Shown here: in pieces, positions 12,879-25,077 of the stretch
How the letters are laid out: every line of letters starts with the position of its first letter
Numbering within the stretch: position 1 is the stretch's first letter
Origin: Hypomyces perniciosus
Lineage: Eukaryota > Ascomycota > Sordariomycetes > Hypocreales > Hypocreaceae
Direction: 5' to 3'
Length of the DNA stretch: 64,000 bases
NCBI GenBank assembly: GCA_008477525.1
Contig: SPDT01000006.1
Coordinates: forward strand, 1,763,501 to 1,827,500
Position numbers and translations under genes: made by a program
Notes under the pieces: generated by a model
What the model was told of the DNA's origin: nothing
The model's input: only the letters and a program-made list of their open reading frames with translations
Database searches by the model: none

Positions 12879-13252
12879 AATAGTAAATCCTTTAATAACT
12901 TACTATTAATTTATTTTTAATTATTTCTTTAATTCTTTAACTGTTTTGTTTTTTTAAATTAATATAAATATCTTTATTTCCCTTTTAATAGTAAATATAA
13001 TTATATTAAATATATTATTTTAATACTTATTAATAAAAGCATTACCTATTACTTTAATTATTTTTATTTCTATATTATCTTTTTAATAGTAATATAAATT
13101 ATATATTTGCCTAGCGCTAAATATTATAATAGTAGTGTTTATAGCTATAAATAGTTACTATTATAATTTATATATTTATAATTATAAAAAAAGTTATTTA
13201 GCTGGTATAGTTTATATAAATAAATACTAGTATAGCTTTTTTAATATTATAA

Positions 13253-13505
13253 CCTATTTATCTATTTATTTATTTTATTTATTTTATTTATTTTATTTAT
13301 TTTATTTATTTTATTTATTTTATTTATTTTATTTATTTTTTTATTTATTTTTTTATTTTTTTATTTTTTTTTATTTATTTTTTTATTTATTTTTTATTTT
13401 TTTTATTTATTTTATTTATTTTTTTATTTATTTTATTTATTTTTTATTTATTTTTTTTTTTATTTATTTATTTTCTTTTATTTTATTTATTTTATTTATT
13501 TATTT
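13253..13505. repeat. TTTAT-type low-complexity array
   Basis: About 250 bp of imperfect TTTTATTTA/TTTATTTTA repeats lie inside Ret-G copy 1. Copy 2 has ordinary sequence here (about 55,670-55,830), so the array expanded locally, presumably by slippage after insertion. It has no coding content. Confidence 0.9.
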
Positions 13506-14776
13506 GTAATATAATAATATTTACAGGATTTATTAAATACTGCTTATTAAGTTTATTATTTTTTACAAATGTGATTAAAGCATTTATTTGGTTTTATTAT
13601 TATATTAGGCTTAAATAAGATTTTTTATAAAAATAAGTTAATATAGATACAGATTTAAATAAACTGCTGTATTAAAGTAATAGCTTTAATTATTTAAATA
13701 ATATTTAAAGTTATGTATTGAATAATACTATTAATAAAGTAGGTAAAGTAGGTTATAAGTTTTATTATAGGTTTTATTAACTTTAAATATGTATTAAATT
13801 TAATATATTTCGATATATAGGTATTGCTATTAATACTATAAGGGTTAATATTAATATTTAAGCTTATAAATTTAATAGAGGAAGCGCTAGGCTATTAAAT
13901 CGATTAATACACTATTAAGTAGCAATTTAACACTATTATTAAATTAATTATATTTCAAATTCTAGCTTTAATATATTATAAATAAGGGAATTAATTAATA
14001 AAAACGTAAATATTAATATAATGAAACTACGTAATTACGATTTATAGGATGTTTAATTTAAAGCTGTTTATAGTAGTATTAATAGTAATATTATAGGTAA
14101 GCTAAAATATAAAGGGAGTGAAGGTATTAACTTTTAAATTTAGCAGGGCAGGTATAGTAAAAGGAAGCTAATATTATAGTCTATAAACTTTACTTTTAAC
14201 CTTTTATTTTAATTATAAGCTTAATATTATTAATAAAAGAATTAAAGTTAAATTATAAAGCGCAGTTATTAAATTAATTAAATATTTGCTAATATAATGC
14301 ATTTAATTCAGTTAATATATATTTAATTAGTATATAAAGTATTATATAGTTATTAAATATAATATTATCGATTTCTTATTCGTTTTAATTAATCTAAATT
14401 CTCTATTATTAAATAAAGGCTATAAAAGTTTATTTCTTATTAACTTAATCGATGAAATATAGTTTATTTATTTTTTAAAAAGTACTATTTATTGCCTATT
14501 ATATAAAGTTTTTTTATGGTTTTTACTTCATTAATTAATAAAGTAGTAGTATATAAATAGTTAATTAAAATAAATGCGCGTAAATGTTAAAATTAATAAA
14601 TAAAGTTATTTGAGATGATATATATTGACAAGTTCTGTCAGTTTAATTAGGTAAATGGGATTATTTCTTTTATTACTTTACGCCTTATAGCGGCAGTAAC
14701 GAGAAAAAATAATTTTTAGGTTGAAGAAGAAAGAATTATATATAATATAGCGACTATTTAATATAATTACTATGAG

Positions 14777-14930
14777 TTAATATAAATAATATATTAATAA
14801 AGACGTATAGTTTTATTAAGCTAGTTAATGAATGGAGAGGTCTATACTAGTATAGTTATATATAATAATATATATAATATACGATCCTCTAGATTAAGTA
14901 AGTATATGGTTACACCTAATGCATGTATTA
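14777..14930 (-). repeat. Ret-G LTR (copy 1)
   Basis: It aligns over its whole length with the solo LTR at 49,824-49,972 and the LTR at 57,577-57,725: the GAGAGGTCTA block, the GATCCTCTAGATT block and the terminal GGTTACACCTAATGCATGTAT. It is strongly RIP-altered, with TA in place of CA at its right end. It is read as the 5' LTR of a minus-sense element. Confidence 0.8.
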
Positions 14931-15676
14931 AATATTATTTAATATATTATTAACCTATTTATAGAAAATATTAAGATAATATAATAAACTTAAAATAAAT
15001 AAAAATAATTTCTATAAATTTATTAAAATTATTTAAAGGAAAAATTTAAATTTAATAGATTAATATGTTATAATTAAATATAAAGGAAAATATTAAATTA
15101 TTTTTATAAATTTAAATTACTGCTGTATATAATTAATTATAAATAAATAAAGTAAAAGTATTAATAAAATTAATAAATATAATATATTTAAAAAATAACT
15201 ATAAAAATAATAAAAATATTAAAAAATAGACTATATAAGTGATTTAAATAATTAAAACTATTAACTTTATTATTTTAAAATAGTAATTTATTTATATTTA
15301 TATTTATATTAATTTACCTTTATCAAAATGTTATTTAAATTTAATATAATAAGAAAATTAAATAAATATTTTACTTATTTTTATAAAAAATAATATATTT
15401 AATAAATCTTTTTTATTAAATATTACTATATTATATTATTAGAAGTATATATTAACTATATTATATTTAATTATATATTATATAAATAAAAATAAATAAA
15501 TATATAACTATTATAATTAAAACTATTCTAAATAAAAATAAATAAAACTAAATCATATATTCTATAAATAAATAAATTATAATATTAAAAGAGGTTATAT
15601 TAATATTTATTTATATAAATTATATTAATTACATAACCTTTTATATAGTTATAAATATATCAATTATAATAGTAAC
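14931..15676. other. AT-rich DNA between Ret-G and Ret-E copies
   Basis: About 750 bp, nearly pure A/T, with many TAAATAAA-type runs. No paired ends, domain or repeat unit was recognised on either strand. It is presumably the older host sequence into which both neighbours inserted. Confidence 0.5.
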
Positions 15677-15842
15677 TGGCACAGACGTGCCTGGCAACAG
15701 CTTGCGCTATTGCCACTTTATAGTAAATGCTAATGGTAGATGACAATAAATAGGCAGCCCTTTATAGTTTACACTTTAGTTAGTTCTCTTATTTACGCTT
15801 TTACTTAGTTAACACTTATCATTTTAATTACTTTTATAATCA
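15677..15842 (+). repeat. Ret-E 5' LTR (copy 3)
   Basis: It starts TGGCACAGACGTGCC, has a perfect-length hairpin with GGCAACAGC as left arm, and ends ATAATCA (RIP-altered GTGATCA). The left flank GTAAC has no partner visible because the far end of this copy is lost. Confidence 0.85.
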
Positions 15843-16805
15843 TTAATAGCAATTTTATACCTTTATTGTATATAGCGTAATATAACCCAGTATACAGCAC
15901 TATGTAATTGCAAAGACAATTATATACTTCTGCAATACTACCTAGCCCTCAGCGCCAACTATCCACTATTTAACAATTCTAGTATAGAATACATCTAAAC
16001 AGCCTAACTGATTTAGATAATCTTAGCTTTTCTATAATAATATAATTTATAGTATTTTATAATTCGATAACTAGCTGTAGCAGACTTTAATAAACTCTTA
16101 ACCTACTATAAGCAATACTACATATAAAAATAGCTATTTACTTTATATCTAGTAAACTAAAATAAAAATCCTAATAAGCTAATTTACATAATTAAATAGG
16201 CTTTATAGAAGTTAAATAAAGATAAGTATTTCTATTAATGCATTAAAATGCTAGTAACCTTATATATACAAGGCTGTATTAAAGCTGTTGCTAGATAAAG
16301 GGCTAATATATAGATATAAAAATACTAATTTAATACTTTACCCCTGCAGTAAATCAAGTCGCGATCTATATTATCTACTATACAGCAGGTATAGGCTAAT
16401 TTAAAAAGGCAAGCCTTAATAGTAGTGGTCTCTACTTTAATAAAAGTAGCGCGTATATAGCCTCAGATAGCAGGAGTATTATTAGCGCAGCTTTGCGGAA
16501 AAAAGGTTTTAATATAGTTAACGCCATTAAACACTTTATCTTTAGACCTATTAGCATTTAACTTTCACTATATAGGAAAATCTTTAGCCTATTAAACTTT
16601 ATATTCTTTTATGTTACTTTTTATTGTAAAATTAATACCTATTATAATACAAGGGCCACGTATATTACTGTTATTAAGTATAGGTTTAGATTTACTGCCC
16701 TTTTACGGTAATTTTACTGTAAAATTAAACAGTAAACTAGCAGATATATTAATCTTAATTTTATTATTAGATATCTTAAATACAATAAACTGAAGCAGTT
16801 TTATA

Positions 16806-16817
16806 TTGCACCTAGAT
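16806..16817. repeat. LINE-C target duplication, left copy
   Basis: The 12-mer TTGCACCTAGAT recurs exactly at 22,690-22,701 on the other side of LINE-C copy 1. The RIP-altered homologue in Ret-E copy 2 (TTATATTTAGAT, about 44,745) shows that it is native Ret-E sequence, so it was duplicated by the LINE insertion. Confidence 0.88.
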
Positions 16818-17110
16818 GATAATGATGATGATGATGATATCCCATTAACGTTCTATAGCAAAAAGGCCACCAATCCCAGTAGGGCAAAAGGACATGCTAT
16901 GCTAGGTCTAACTACAGTATTACAAATAAATATACAAGCTCCCCCTATATAGCATTTTATCGCCTTAAAGGGCATAGTTTTCCAGCTCTATTCCCGTCAG
17001 TAGGTCGAGGAGCCGCGAGCATCTTGTATAGTGTGTCAGGTGACTAATGTTAACCTTAGCCTGGGGAGCTAGCCCCTATCGGCTTATAGGCAACTTGACA
17101 GCGAGCTGTA
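16818..17110 (-). repeat. LINE-C 3' region and ATC tail
   Basis: The simple repeat GATGAT (ATC in sense) at the junction is followed by about 250 bp shared with 22,702-22,990 and, reversed, with 28,500-28,801. Conserved blocks include CAATCCCAGTAGGGCAAAAG and TAGCATTTTATCGCCTTAA. This is the least mutated part of the element and gives it a readable signature. Confidence 0.85.
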
Positions 17111-18719
17111 AATAAATCCCTTAAAGGCTAAAAGAGTAATAATATAAAGGAAAAAATTAAATGACTGGAATTAAATACAGTTAAGCTTTTTAGCGGTATA
17201 GGTATATCTTATTAAAGAAGCTAAAGGCCTGCGCTATTTAAAGGAAGAGGTTATAGTTAGACTTTAATAAATAAAAGGTTAGTTTATAGATTAAAGGAGT
17301 TAATCTTTATTATGATATTTTACTAATCTTCCTGTAATAAAAGATAAAGTTATATATTTTCTTTTTACTGCAATTATAAGTTATTAATATATCTTTATAC
17401 TAAAAGCGGTTATAATACTATATAAAGTTTCTATATTAAAACCTAATAGTTAATAAATCATAGAGTTTTCTTTATAAAATTATTAATTTTTTAAAGTATT
17501 TAAAGTCTATTATTAATTTAAATAAACAATATATATTAAATATATTCTTTTTTTATTAACTTTTTAAGTTAATCTTTAATTTTACTTTAACTTATTATTA
17601 AAAAAAGTAAATATAAATATTATATTAATTAACTTTAATTATTTATTATTTAATTTTATTAATTAATTTATAGTTTTATTCCTTTATATCCGTTAATAGT
17701 TAAAATATTATTTAATATATATATTTTTATTATATATACTTTTTAAATTTTAAAATTTAATAAAGACTTGTTGTAATAAATTTAAAGGTATATATTTTAA
17801 ATAATATATTAGAGCTATAGTATTTAAATAGATAATAATATCTTTTATATTATTATTATTAATTAAAGCAGCTTTAAGTTTTTATAAAGCTTTAACTGCT
17901 TTACTATTAAATACCTTTCTTAAACTAAATCGGCTATATTTTATTAAAACTTTTTTACTATTCTGCTATATAAAGAAGCTATAGTTAATAGTTTTTATAA
18001 TAAAATATATATTGTCTGTAAATATTATTATATTTTAAAGGGCTATTATAGCTATTTAGTTATTAAATTCTTTAATGGCTTTAACTTTATTGCTTAAATA
18101 AAGGGTTTAAATTTTAGTTAATTTTAAGAAAAAGGCTAGTTTTTAGCAGTTTTTAATAAACTATATAATTTATTATAGCTTTATTATAGGTATTACTATA
18201 GGTTATTTATATATATATTAATCTGATTAAATTTTATAAAGAAAAGGGTATTAATTATTTGGCGATAGTAGTTTAATTATAAATTAAAGCTTTTAAGTAT
18301 TAATAAATTGTATTAGTAAAAGGATTTTACCTTTTTATATAAGATTAATATAAAACTTATCTTTTATATTAAGAAAATAGCCTTTATAGCTATTTTAAAA
18401 ATTAAAATTATATAATTAAACAGGTATTATATTTTATATATATTTAGGCTCTTTTATATTATACTTTTAAGCTATAATAAAGTAATAGTTTTATATATAT
18501 ATTGACTATTTAATATATAAAGTATAAAGTAGCCCGTTAAATAAAGTTTAAAATACTATATAATATATTAATTACTATATAGGCTTTTATAGCTTATTTT
18601 TTAATATATATTTTAAAGCTAAGCTTTTACTTAAAAAAACGCTTAACTATTTAATTGCCTTTTTTTAAATGCACTTTTTAAAATATTATTCTATATTATT
18701 AATAAGTTATTTTATATAT

Positions 18720-18890
18720 AGTATTTTAAAAAGTATATTACTTTTATTTGTTTAAGATTAAATAATATTATATTATCTCCGCCTTATTATTAGAGTTTTT
18801 AGACTATAGCTATAGCTTAGGCTGCTATTTAGTTAAAGGAGTCGCTAATAAATAAAAATACTGTATTATTTATATAGCTAAACCTTTACA
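18720..18890 (-). pseudogene. LINE-C reverse transcriptase relic (YxDD region)
   Basis: The minus strand reads FSYINNTVFLFISDS at about 18,845-18,885, the YVDDT....ISDS region of LINE polymerases with both Asp codons turned to Asn (18,862-18,876). It continues AAAXAIAIVXKL, then NIILFNLKQIKVIYF, matching the A.A..A...V..L..W.......F...K.E.I.F stretch. Upstream polymerase boxes are too decayed to place. Copy 3 has lost this whole part by deletion. Confidence 0.82.
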
Positions 18891-20458
18891 GTTTACTGAA
18901 AAGGGATTATTTAGCTATATAATTAAATTAACTTTATTTTTATAGTTAAAAGGTTAATCTATTAATAAAGATTTTATTAAAAGCCTTTTAAATATTCACT
19001 ATAATAAAGGAGGTAATTACTTTATTGTTATAAAAAGCTAGTTTAATTTTATAGATTAAAGCTGGATTAATTTAATATTAAATCTATTTAAAAGGGCGCT
19101 AGCTTATTTAATATATAATACCTATTATATAATTGCAGTATATAGAATTCTTTATATCATAAAGCGTTTAAATCTTTTACTTAAATAAAAGAAAAAAGTT
19201 AGCCTTTAAACTTTTAAAGATAATAAATCTCTTTTTTTTGATTTAAAGATTATTATTACTTTAACTTAAAGGCTAATAGGTAATATTTAATTTTAAAGCA
19301 GGTTTTATAAAAAAAGTAAATATGTTCTTTAATTATTAGCTAATAAAGCTATAAAAGGGCTATTATAATATTATTAATATTAAAAAATATATTTCTTATA
19401 TATATTATAGCTAATACTGCTTTATTTAATAAAACTATTAAAAAGAGTTTAATTTATTATTGTTAATTAATTAAAGATTATAAATCTTTAATATTATTAG
19501 CTATTATATATCTTTTACATATAGTATTATAGAGGGCAGTAGCCTTTTCCTTTTTAAAGGTAAAGATTTAATTGCCTATTTATAGTGGCAGCAGTTAAAA
19601 AAGCTTAATAGCTCTCTTAATATTTAGCCTTTAATTATAATTAAAGAGGTAAATAATTTAATAGTTAACTGATTATTTTAATTAATTTATAGAAAAGTAA
19701 ATGTAAAGCTTTAACTATTTAATTTATAGCTATTATTATTAATTAAAGGGAGGGGAAAAGTTAAATCCGTATTTTAATTAATATTAAAAAGCTGTCTTTA
19801 TTATTATCTCCTTTAACCTTTAATCCTTTAAAAGGTATTAAGTAATAGGCTAAAGCTAAGATTATAATATTTAATATAATATAATTAAAGTTAATAAATA
19901 AACAGTCTTTTAATATAGCTTCTGTTAATAAGATATTTAAAAATATTAGGTTAATTATATTATTAAATAAATAAATTAAAGCATTTAAAGGCTTAAAGAG
20001 AGAAAAGGTAGCTTTAAAGGTTTAATTAGCTATTAATACTTTTTAATTTTAATTATTAATTGCTTATTATAAAGAGTATATTGTATTAAAGTCTTTTACT
20101 ATTATATAGTTTTTAATAACTAACGATATAAATAATATTATAAAGGCTTTAAATATATAATATTTTTTATAAAAGTTAATAATTATAATTTTATTAATAT
20201 AGACCTATAAAAGGTCTTAAATAGTTTTAATAAATAGTTACTTAATTAAAATCTTTACTTTTTTTATATATATATAAAGGTTTAAGGTTAAATATTGTAG
20301 TTAATTTAGGTTATTATTAAAGAAAAGGTTTAAAATTCCTTATATATAGCTATATAATAGTAGCCTTTTTAAGTAATATTTATATATAGTTTTTATATTA
20401 TAATAATATTATAGCCCTTTTTAGCTGTAAATGTAAAAGCAGTATTATATATTAGCTT

Positions 20459-20989
20459 GACTATTGCTATTCGCACTACCCCTGCTTTCTATCTGGACCT
20501 CAAAAGTCACATATTGGTCATATAGAACCAAAATTTCTCCCACAGCTCGCTTCAATACACTAACTCTAGGAAAACAACGGCGATTTTCTACTATATAGAC
20601 TGCAATATAACTAATACAGCTTCCTAGGCGAGCTTGTTAGGCTCATTACGCTGTGCCACTAGAATAACCTCAATAAATCGATAGGTCTTTACTGCCAGCA
20701 GCGCTGCCAGTGCCGATAATAGCGGCGCTAATAACTTCCCCCCTTATCTTAATTTAATGTCTTTACCTTTAATATTTATATCTATTCGCGATCTTTTAGT
20801 CGATAGCTTTTAGGCTTAAGAGAGCTCGAATTCCTCTTTTATTATTATATACTGTTCGCTAGCTTTTGAAGGCCGGGTGCTTAATTGGCTAGATAATGGC
20901 AGCTGTGCGAGAAATTTTGGTTCTATGTAACTAACACGTGATTTTTAAGGTCCGGATAGAAAGCAGGGGTGGTGCAAATAGCGATACTT
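20459..20989. mobile_element. hAT-a non-autonomous element in LINE-C copy 1
   Basis: A 531-bp element with long imperfect inverted ends (about 85 bp), starting GACTATTGCTATTCGCAC at left and, reversed, AAGTATCGCTATTTGCAC at right. An 8-bp TSD ATTAGCTT flanks it (20,451-20,458 and 20,990-20,997). LINE-C copy 3 near 26,795 has the uninterrupted site. No transposase frame was found; the interior is GC-richer than the host. The 8-bp duplication points to the hAT superfamily; transposition would need an enzyme from elsewhere. Confidence 0.9.
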
Positions 20990-22689
20990 ATTAGCTTTGC
21001 TTTATTAATATTATCTTAAAATATCCTTTAAATTTTATTATTTTTATACTTTAAGTTTAATCTTTTATAATTTATTTAAATTATTAAAGGATATTATCTT
21101 TAAATATTGCCTTTTTATTATTATTTAAAACTATAATAGCTTTTTTATTACTGTTATATATAGTAATAAAAGAATATTAATAGTTATTATATTTTAAATA
21201 ATATTAAAGGCTTAAAGGTTAAAGAGTAAATTTATTAAAAGATATTTACCTTTTATTACTATACTTTTTATAGTTTTATATTTAAAAAATATATTAACTT
21301 TTTATAACTATAAAAAAGTTTAATTAAATATTATTAATATATAGCTATATATAATTTTAAGCAATTAATGTATGAAATATTTAATAAATAAATTTATACT
21401 TTATATTTAAAGCTGCTATAAAGGCAGTATTTAAGTTTCCTTTTATATATTTATTAAAAGTAAATCTTTTAGCAGTTTTTATATTAATTTTATTATTTTA
21501 TTAAAATTAAAAAAAATATACCTTTTATTAAATAATTTTAAAAAAGAAAATAATATTATTTTCTTTTATTAGTTTTTATATAGTTATTTTAAAAATTAAA
21601 TATTAATTAAATTTTAACTAATTTATATCTTTACTTTTAATTTAATAGCTTTAAAAAAGTTTACTTTTATATTATTAAAAGAGTTTATAATTCTCTTTAA
21701 ATAGCTTAAAATTATATATATAATTTATTATTAAATAGCATTAACTTTTATAGCGCTTAAATAAATATTAATTTTTTTTTTATTAAAAACCTATTATTTA
21801 ATCTTTTAATTAATTAAAGTTATAAATTATTTTATTTTTATTAATGATATTTAAAAAACTATATTAATTTTATATTTAATAATATTTATAATTATTATAT
21901 AAATATAATATACTTTATATTACTATACTGCTAATTTTAAGTTTAACTTAATAAAAATTTATAAATCTCCTTTAACACTAATTGAAGGGATTTTTATTTA
22001 ATATATTTTAAAAGCTATAGCAGTATATATTTAAAGGTATATTTAATATAATATATTAAATATAAAGTTAATATATAGTTTATTAATATAATAGTTTTAA
22101 ATAGCTTTAAGTTATAATTTAATAGTAATATTATTATTATTATAATAAATAATAAAGCTTTAGGTTATTTAAATAGCAATATTATATCTTTTATTTATTA
22201 AAAATTAAATTATAGTATTATTAAATATTCTATAAATTATATAAAGAATAGTTATTTAGTCTTTAAATAAAGCCTAGCTATTAACTTTAATATTTTTTAA
22301 AGCTTTAAAATATTAATTTTAGCGTTTAGCTATATAAAGGATAATAGTAAAGAGCTTAAAGGATTAGGTGCTATAAAGCTATAATTACTATTAGTATTAG
22401 GCTTTAAGCTTAAGTGAGTTTCAGTATACTAGCCTTCTTTTAACTTTATATTAAACTTAACAGTAATAGTATTAATATAAAGTTCTATTTCTACCCTTAT
22501 AAAGATAATATTTTTTATTTTCTACTATAGCTTTTTAGGTATATATATTCCTAGGTTAAAAGACCTGCTATTTGCAGGCTTTAAGGCTATTACAAATAAA
22601 GGTTTAGTGTATTATTAGTGTATTAGTAGTATTGTCTATAAAAATGTTAACACGAGGTGCTAAGACCTGGTGTTATAGGAGGGAAGTCA

Positions 22690-22701
22690 TTGCACCTAGA
22701 T
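22690..22701. repeat. LINE-C target duplication, right copy
   Basis: Exact second copy of TTGCACCTAGAT. Unexpectedly, it is followed not by Ret-E sequence but directly by the AAT-repeat tail of a second LINE-C. Confidence 0.88.
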
Positions 22702-23966
22702 AATAATAATAATAATAATAATAATATGCCATTAACATCCTATAGTAAAGGCCACTAATCCCAGTAAGGCAAAACGATATACTATACTAGGTTTAACTAT
22801 AGTATTACTAATATATATATAACTTTCCTTATATAGCATTTTATCGCCTTAATAGGCATAATTTTCTAGCTCTACTCCTATTAGCAGGTCGAAAAGGCGC
22901 GCGAATCTCGCGTAGTATATTAGGTAACTAAGGTTAGCCTTAACTAGGGGGTTAGCCCCTGTTAATTTATAGGCGGCTTAGTATTAGGCTATAAATAAAT
23001 CCCTTATAAGATAAAAAGTAATAAAAAAAAGAATTAAAAGATTAAGTTTAATATTAAAATTAATTAAGCTTTTTAATAGCGCAGGTATATTTTAATAAAA
23101 AAGCTAAAGGCTTATACTATTTAAAGGAAATAATTATAGCCGGAACCTAATAAATAAAAGGTTAATTTGCAGATTAAAAAGGTTAATTTTTATTTTTATA
23201 CTTTATTAATCTTTTTATAATAAAAGATATAGTTATATACTTTTTTCCTACTATAGCTATAAGTTATTAATATATTTTTATACTAAAAGCGCTTATAATA
23301 CTGCATAAAGTCTTTATATTAGGATTTAGCAGTTAATAGATAAGAAAATTCTTTATATAAAATTATTAATTCTTTAAGGTATTTTAAATTAGCTATTAAT
23401 TTAAATAAGCAATATATATTAAATATATTCTTTTTTTACTAGCTTTTAAAGCTAGCCTTTAATTTTACTTTAACTTTTTATTAAAAGAAAGTAAATATAG
23501 GTATTATATTAAATAGCTTTAATTATTTATAGTTTAATTTTATTAATTAATCTATAGTTTTATTACTTTATATCCTTTAATAGTTAAAGTATTATTAAAT
23601 ATATATATTTTTATTATATATATTTTTTAATCTTTAAAATTTAATAAAGATTTATTATAATAAGTTTAAAGGTATACCTTTTAGATAATATATTACAGCT
23701 ATATTATTTAAGCAGATAGTAATAACCTTTATATTATTATTATAGGCTAAAGCAGCTTTAAGTCCTTTTAAAGCTTTAATTGCTTTACTATTAAATATTT
23801 TCGCTAGGCTAAATTAACTATATTTTATTAAGACTTCTTTGCTACTTTGCTATATTAAAAAGCTATAATTAATAGCTTTTATAGCGAGGCATACACTATC
23901 TATAAATACTACTATATTTTAAAGGGCCATTATAGCTATCTAGTTATTAAATTCTTTAATAGCTTT
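22702..23966 (-). mobile_element. LINE-C copy 2, 5'-truncated
   Basis: It begins with an AAT-type simple repeat (ATT in sense), then runs parallel to LINE-C copy 1 from its 3' end to a position equivalent to about 18,083, where similarity stops abruptly (after AATAGCTTT). It is thus about 1.26 kb of a 5.3-kb element; 5' truncation is typical of LINEs. No TSD is recognisable at its right edge, so later rearrangement there is possible. Confidence 0.85.
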
Positions 23967-24660
23967 GTCTATGCGCGCATATAGAAGTTATCTTAGCTTT
24001 TAATTCCTTAATCTTCTATAATACTTTTGAATAGGCTATTGTTAGAGACCCTCTTTAAGGCAGATAGATCGGGCGAGGGGCTGCGACCTTTAGGAAGAGT
24101 AAAGGAGGTTAAAGAGCAGTCACTTAAAGGGAAAATAGGTGCTAATAAGTAAATAATGCACCAGAAACTAATAGTTAAGTATAGCAGCAGTAGTTTACTA
24201 GTCTTTAAAGTTTTATATTTTCGCGGACTATAATTGCTTTTATATATATATATTCTGGCCTATATAATACTAAAAGAGCTTTAAAGCTTTTAGTCTTTTA
24301 ATAGGCTGCCCCCCCTTTATAGTATTAACCTTAACGCTAGCGAGGACCTTATGTTTAACCAGCTTTTTTCCGGCTTTTTATACCCTATTACTATATTAAA
24401 TAATAACTATTTCCTATATAAATACTTCTTAAAAGTGTTAAATTTAAGCACTTTAATATATATTTAGTAGTTTTAAGAGTTTTGGACGTTTTATAGTTTA
24501 AAGGTATACTTTTATACAATTAAATTTAAACGGTAGTAAAAAAGTTTTATATAATAAGTTAACCTTTTACTGTTAATATATAAATAATTTACTTTATGTT
24601 TTTATTTTAATTTATTATTATATATATTATATATATATACTTTACTTAATTTTTATTTAT
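23967..24660. other. unassigned sequence with GC-richer patch
   Basis: About 700 bp without a match elsewhere in the window. The part 23,967-24,360 has CpG steps and purine-rich tracts (for example GGGCGAGGGGCTGCGACC near 24,073) unlike the surroundings. No ends, domain or RNA fold was recognised. It follows the truncated LINE-C copy 2, so it may be filler from the same rearrangement. Confidence 0.4.
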
Positions 24661-24664
24661 TTAC

Positions 24665-24800
24665 AATTTCAATTCCTATTTACTTTTCTCTTTTCCTTTT
24701 TTTTTCTTTTTTGTTTTTCTCTCTCTTTTAGCTTTTCCTTTTTTATAACTGCTTCTTCTATAAATATTCCTTCCTTTTGCCTTTTATTATTATTTCTCTT
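24665..24800 (-). pseudogene. charged, lysine/glutamate-rich coding relic
   Basis: The polypyrimidine tract seen on the plus strand reads on the minus strand as an open, strongly charged segment (FIEEAVIKKEKLKEREKQ, then basic residues). Such basic coiled tails occur at the C-terminus of fungal pogo-like DDE transposases, but no catalytic motif was found. It is equally compatible with a simple purine-rich tract. The hAT-a insertion at 24,897 would have cut the upstream part. Confidence 0.25.
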
Positions 24801-25064
24801 ATTATATAATAGCAGTTATTTTTTTTTAAATTTAACCTGCCATTATAAATGCTTTTTTTCTTTTTATAATAAATATCGCTATTTTATAAATTTTTTGAGT
24901 ATTGCTATTCGCGCAGTAGCTTTTTGCTATTCGCGCAGTAGACCTTTTATTTGTAGGTTAGCTTCGCGCTATCTATGAAGCCCCGCCAAAATATAATGTA
25001 AACTATGGGAGCTCTAAAATACCCTAAATACCAGATTAAAGCTATTCGCGTATATATATATTCG

Positions 25065-25077
25065 CGTATATATATAT
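25065..25077. repeat. target duplication of LINE-C copy 3 (left)
   Basis: CGTATATATATAT is repeated exactly at 28,802-28,814, bracketing LINE-C copy 3. Because the unit is mostly TA repeat, its precise length has a small ambiguity. Confidence 0.8.

Larger units (their letters stand above)
5262..14930 (-). mobile_element. Ret-G copy 1, LTR retrotransposon (5' part), interrupted
   Basis: Its own sequence is 5,262-6,256 plus 12,421-14,930, about 3.5 kb. The two parts rejoin across a Ret-H insertion (6,257-12,415); copies at 54,870-57,725 and 61,330-64,000 show the uninterrupted order. The right end is an LTR (14,777-14,930). On the minus strand the LTR is followed by a TGGTAGC-like primer site (clear only in copy 2), so the sense strand is taken as minus and the LTR as the 5' one. 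The left edge coincides with that of copy 3, and no second LTR is seen. No protein domain was recognised. A solo Ret-E LTR and a long TTTAT-type array sit inside. Confidence 0.65.
15677..16817 (+). mobile_element. Ret-E copy 3, 5' end (LTR plus leader), interrupted
   Basis: An LTR (15,677-15,842) is followed by internal sequence that also adjoins the LTR of copy 1 (41,743 leftward, minus) and copy 2 (43,767 rightward). The shared junction TTAATAGCAATTTTA is a RIP-altered ATTGGTAGCAATTT, containing TGGTAGC, the expected complement of a fungal initiator-tRNA 3' end. This gives plus orientation. The internal part is cut at 16,818 by LINE-C. The open frame at 16,611-16,793 is in the sense strand and continues upstream with few stops, but I could not match it to Gag or any domain. 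Confidence 0.75.
16818..22689 (-). mobile_element. LINE-C copy 1, full-length non-LTR retrotransposon (dead)
   Basis: A Tad-like LINE in minus sense. The 3' end at left has a trinucleotide tail (ATC repeats in sense) preceded by a conserved, GC-richer 3' region (to about 17,110). The 5' end at 22,689 (ACTTCCCTCC in sense) matches the 5' end of copy 3 at 25,078. A 12-bp TSD flanks it. Subtracting the hAT-a insertion leaves about 5.3 kb. It contains relics of an APE endonuclease (about 20,050, VKDFN in place of VGDFN) and a reverse transcriptase. All frames are closed by RIP. Confidence 0.9.

Noticed and set aside
13253..13505. CRISPR or satellite array
   Set aside because: No spacers and no regular long unit; it is a slippage repeat in a eukaryotic element.
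16611..16793. Open frame of 60 codons with a hydrophobic product
   Set aside because: It is in the sense strand of Ret-E copy 3, but the hydrophobicity follows from A/T-rich codons. The frame is closed in the other Ret-E copies, and no start context or domain supports a gene.
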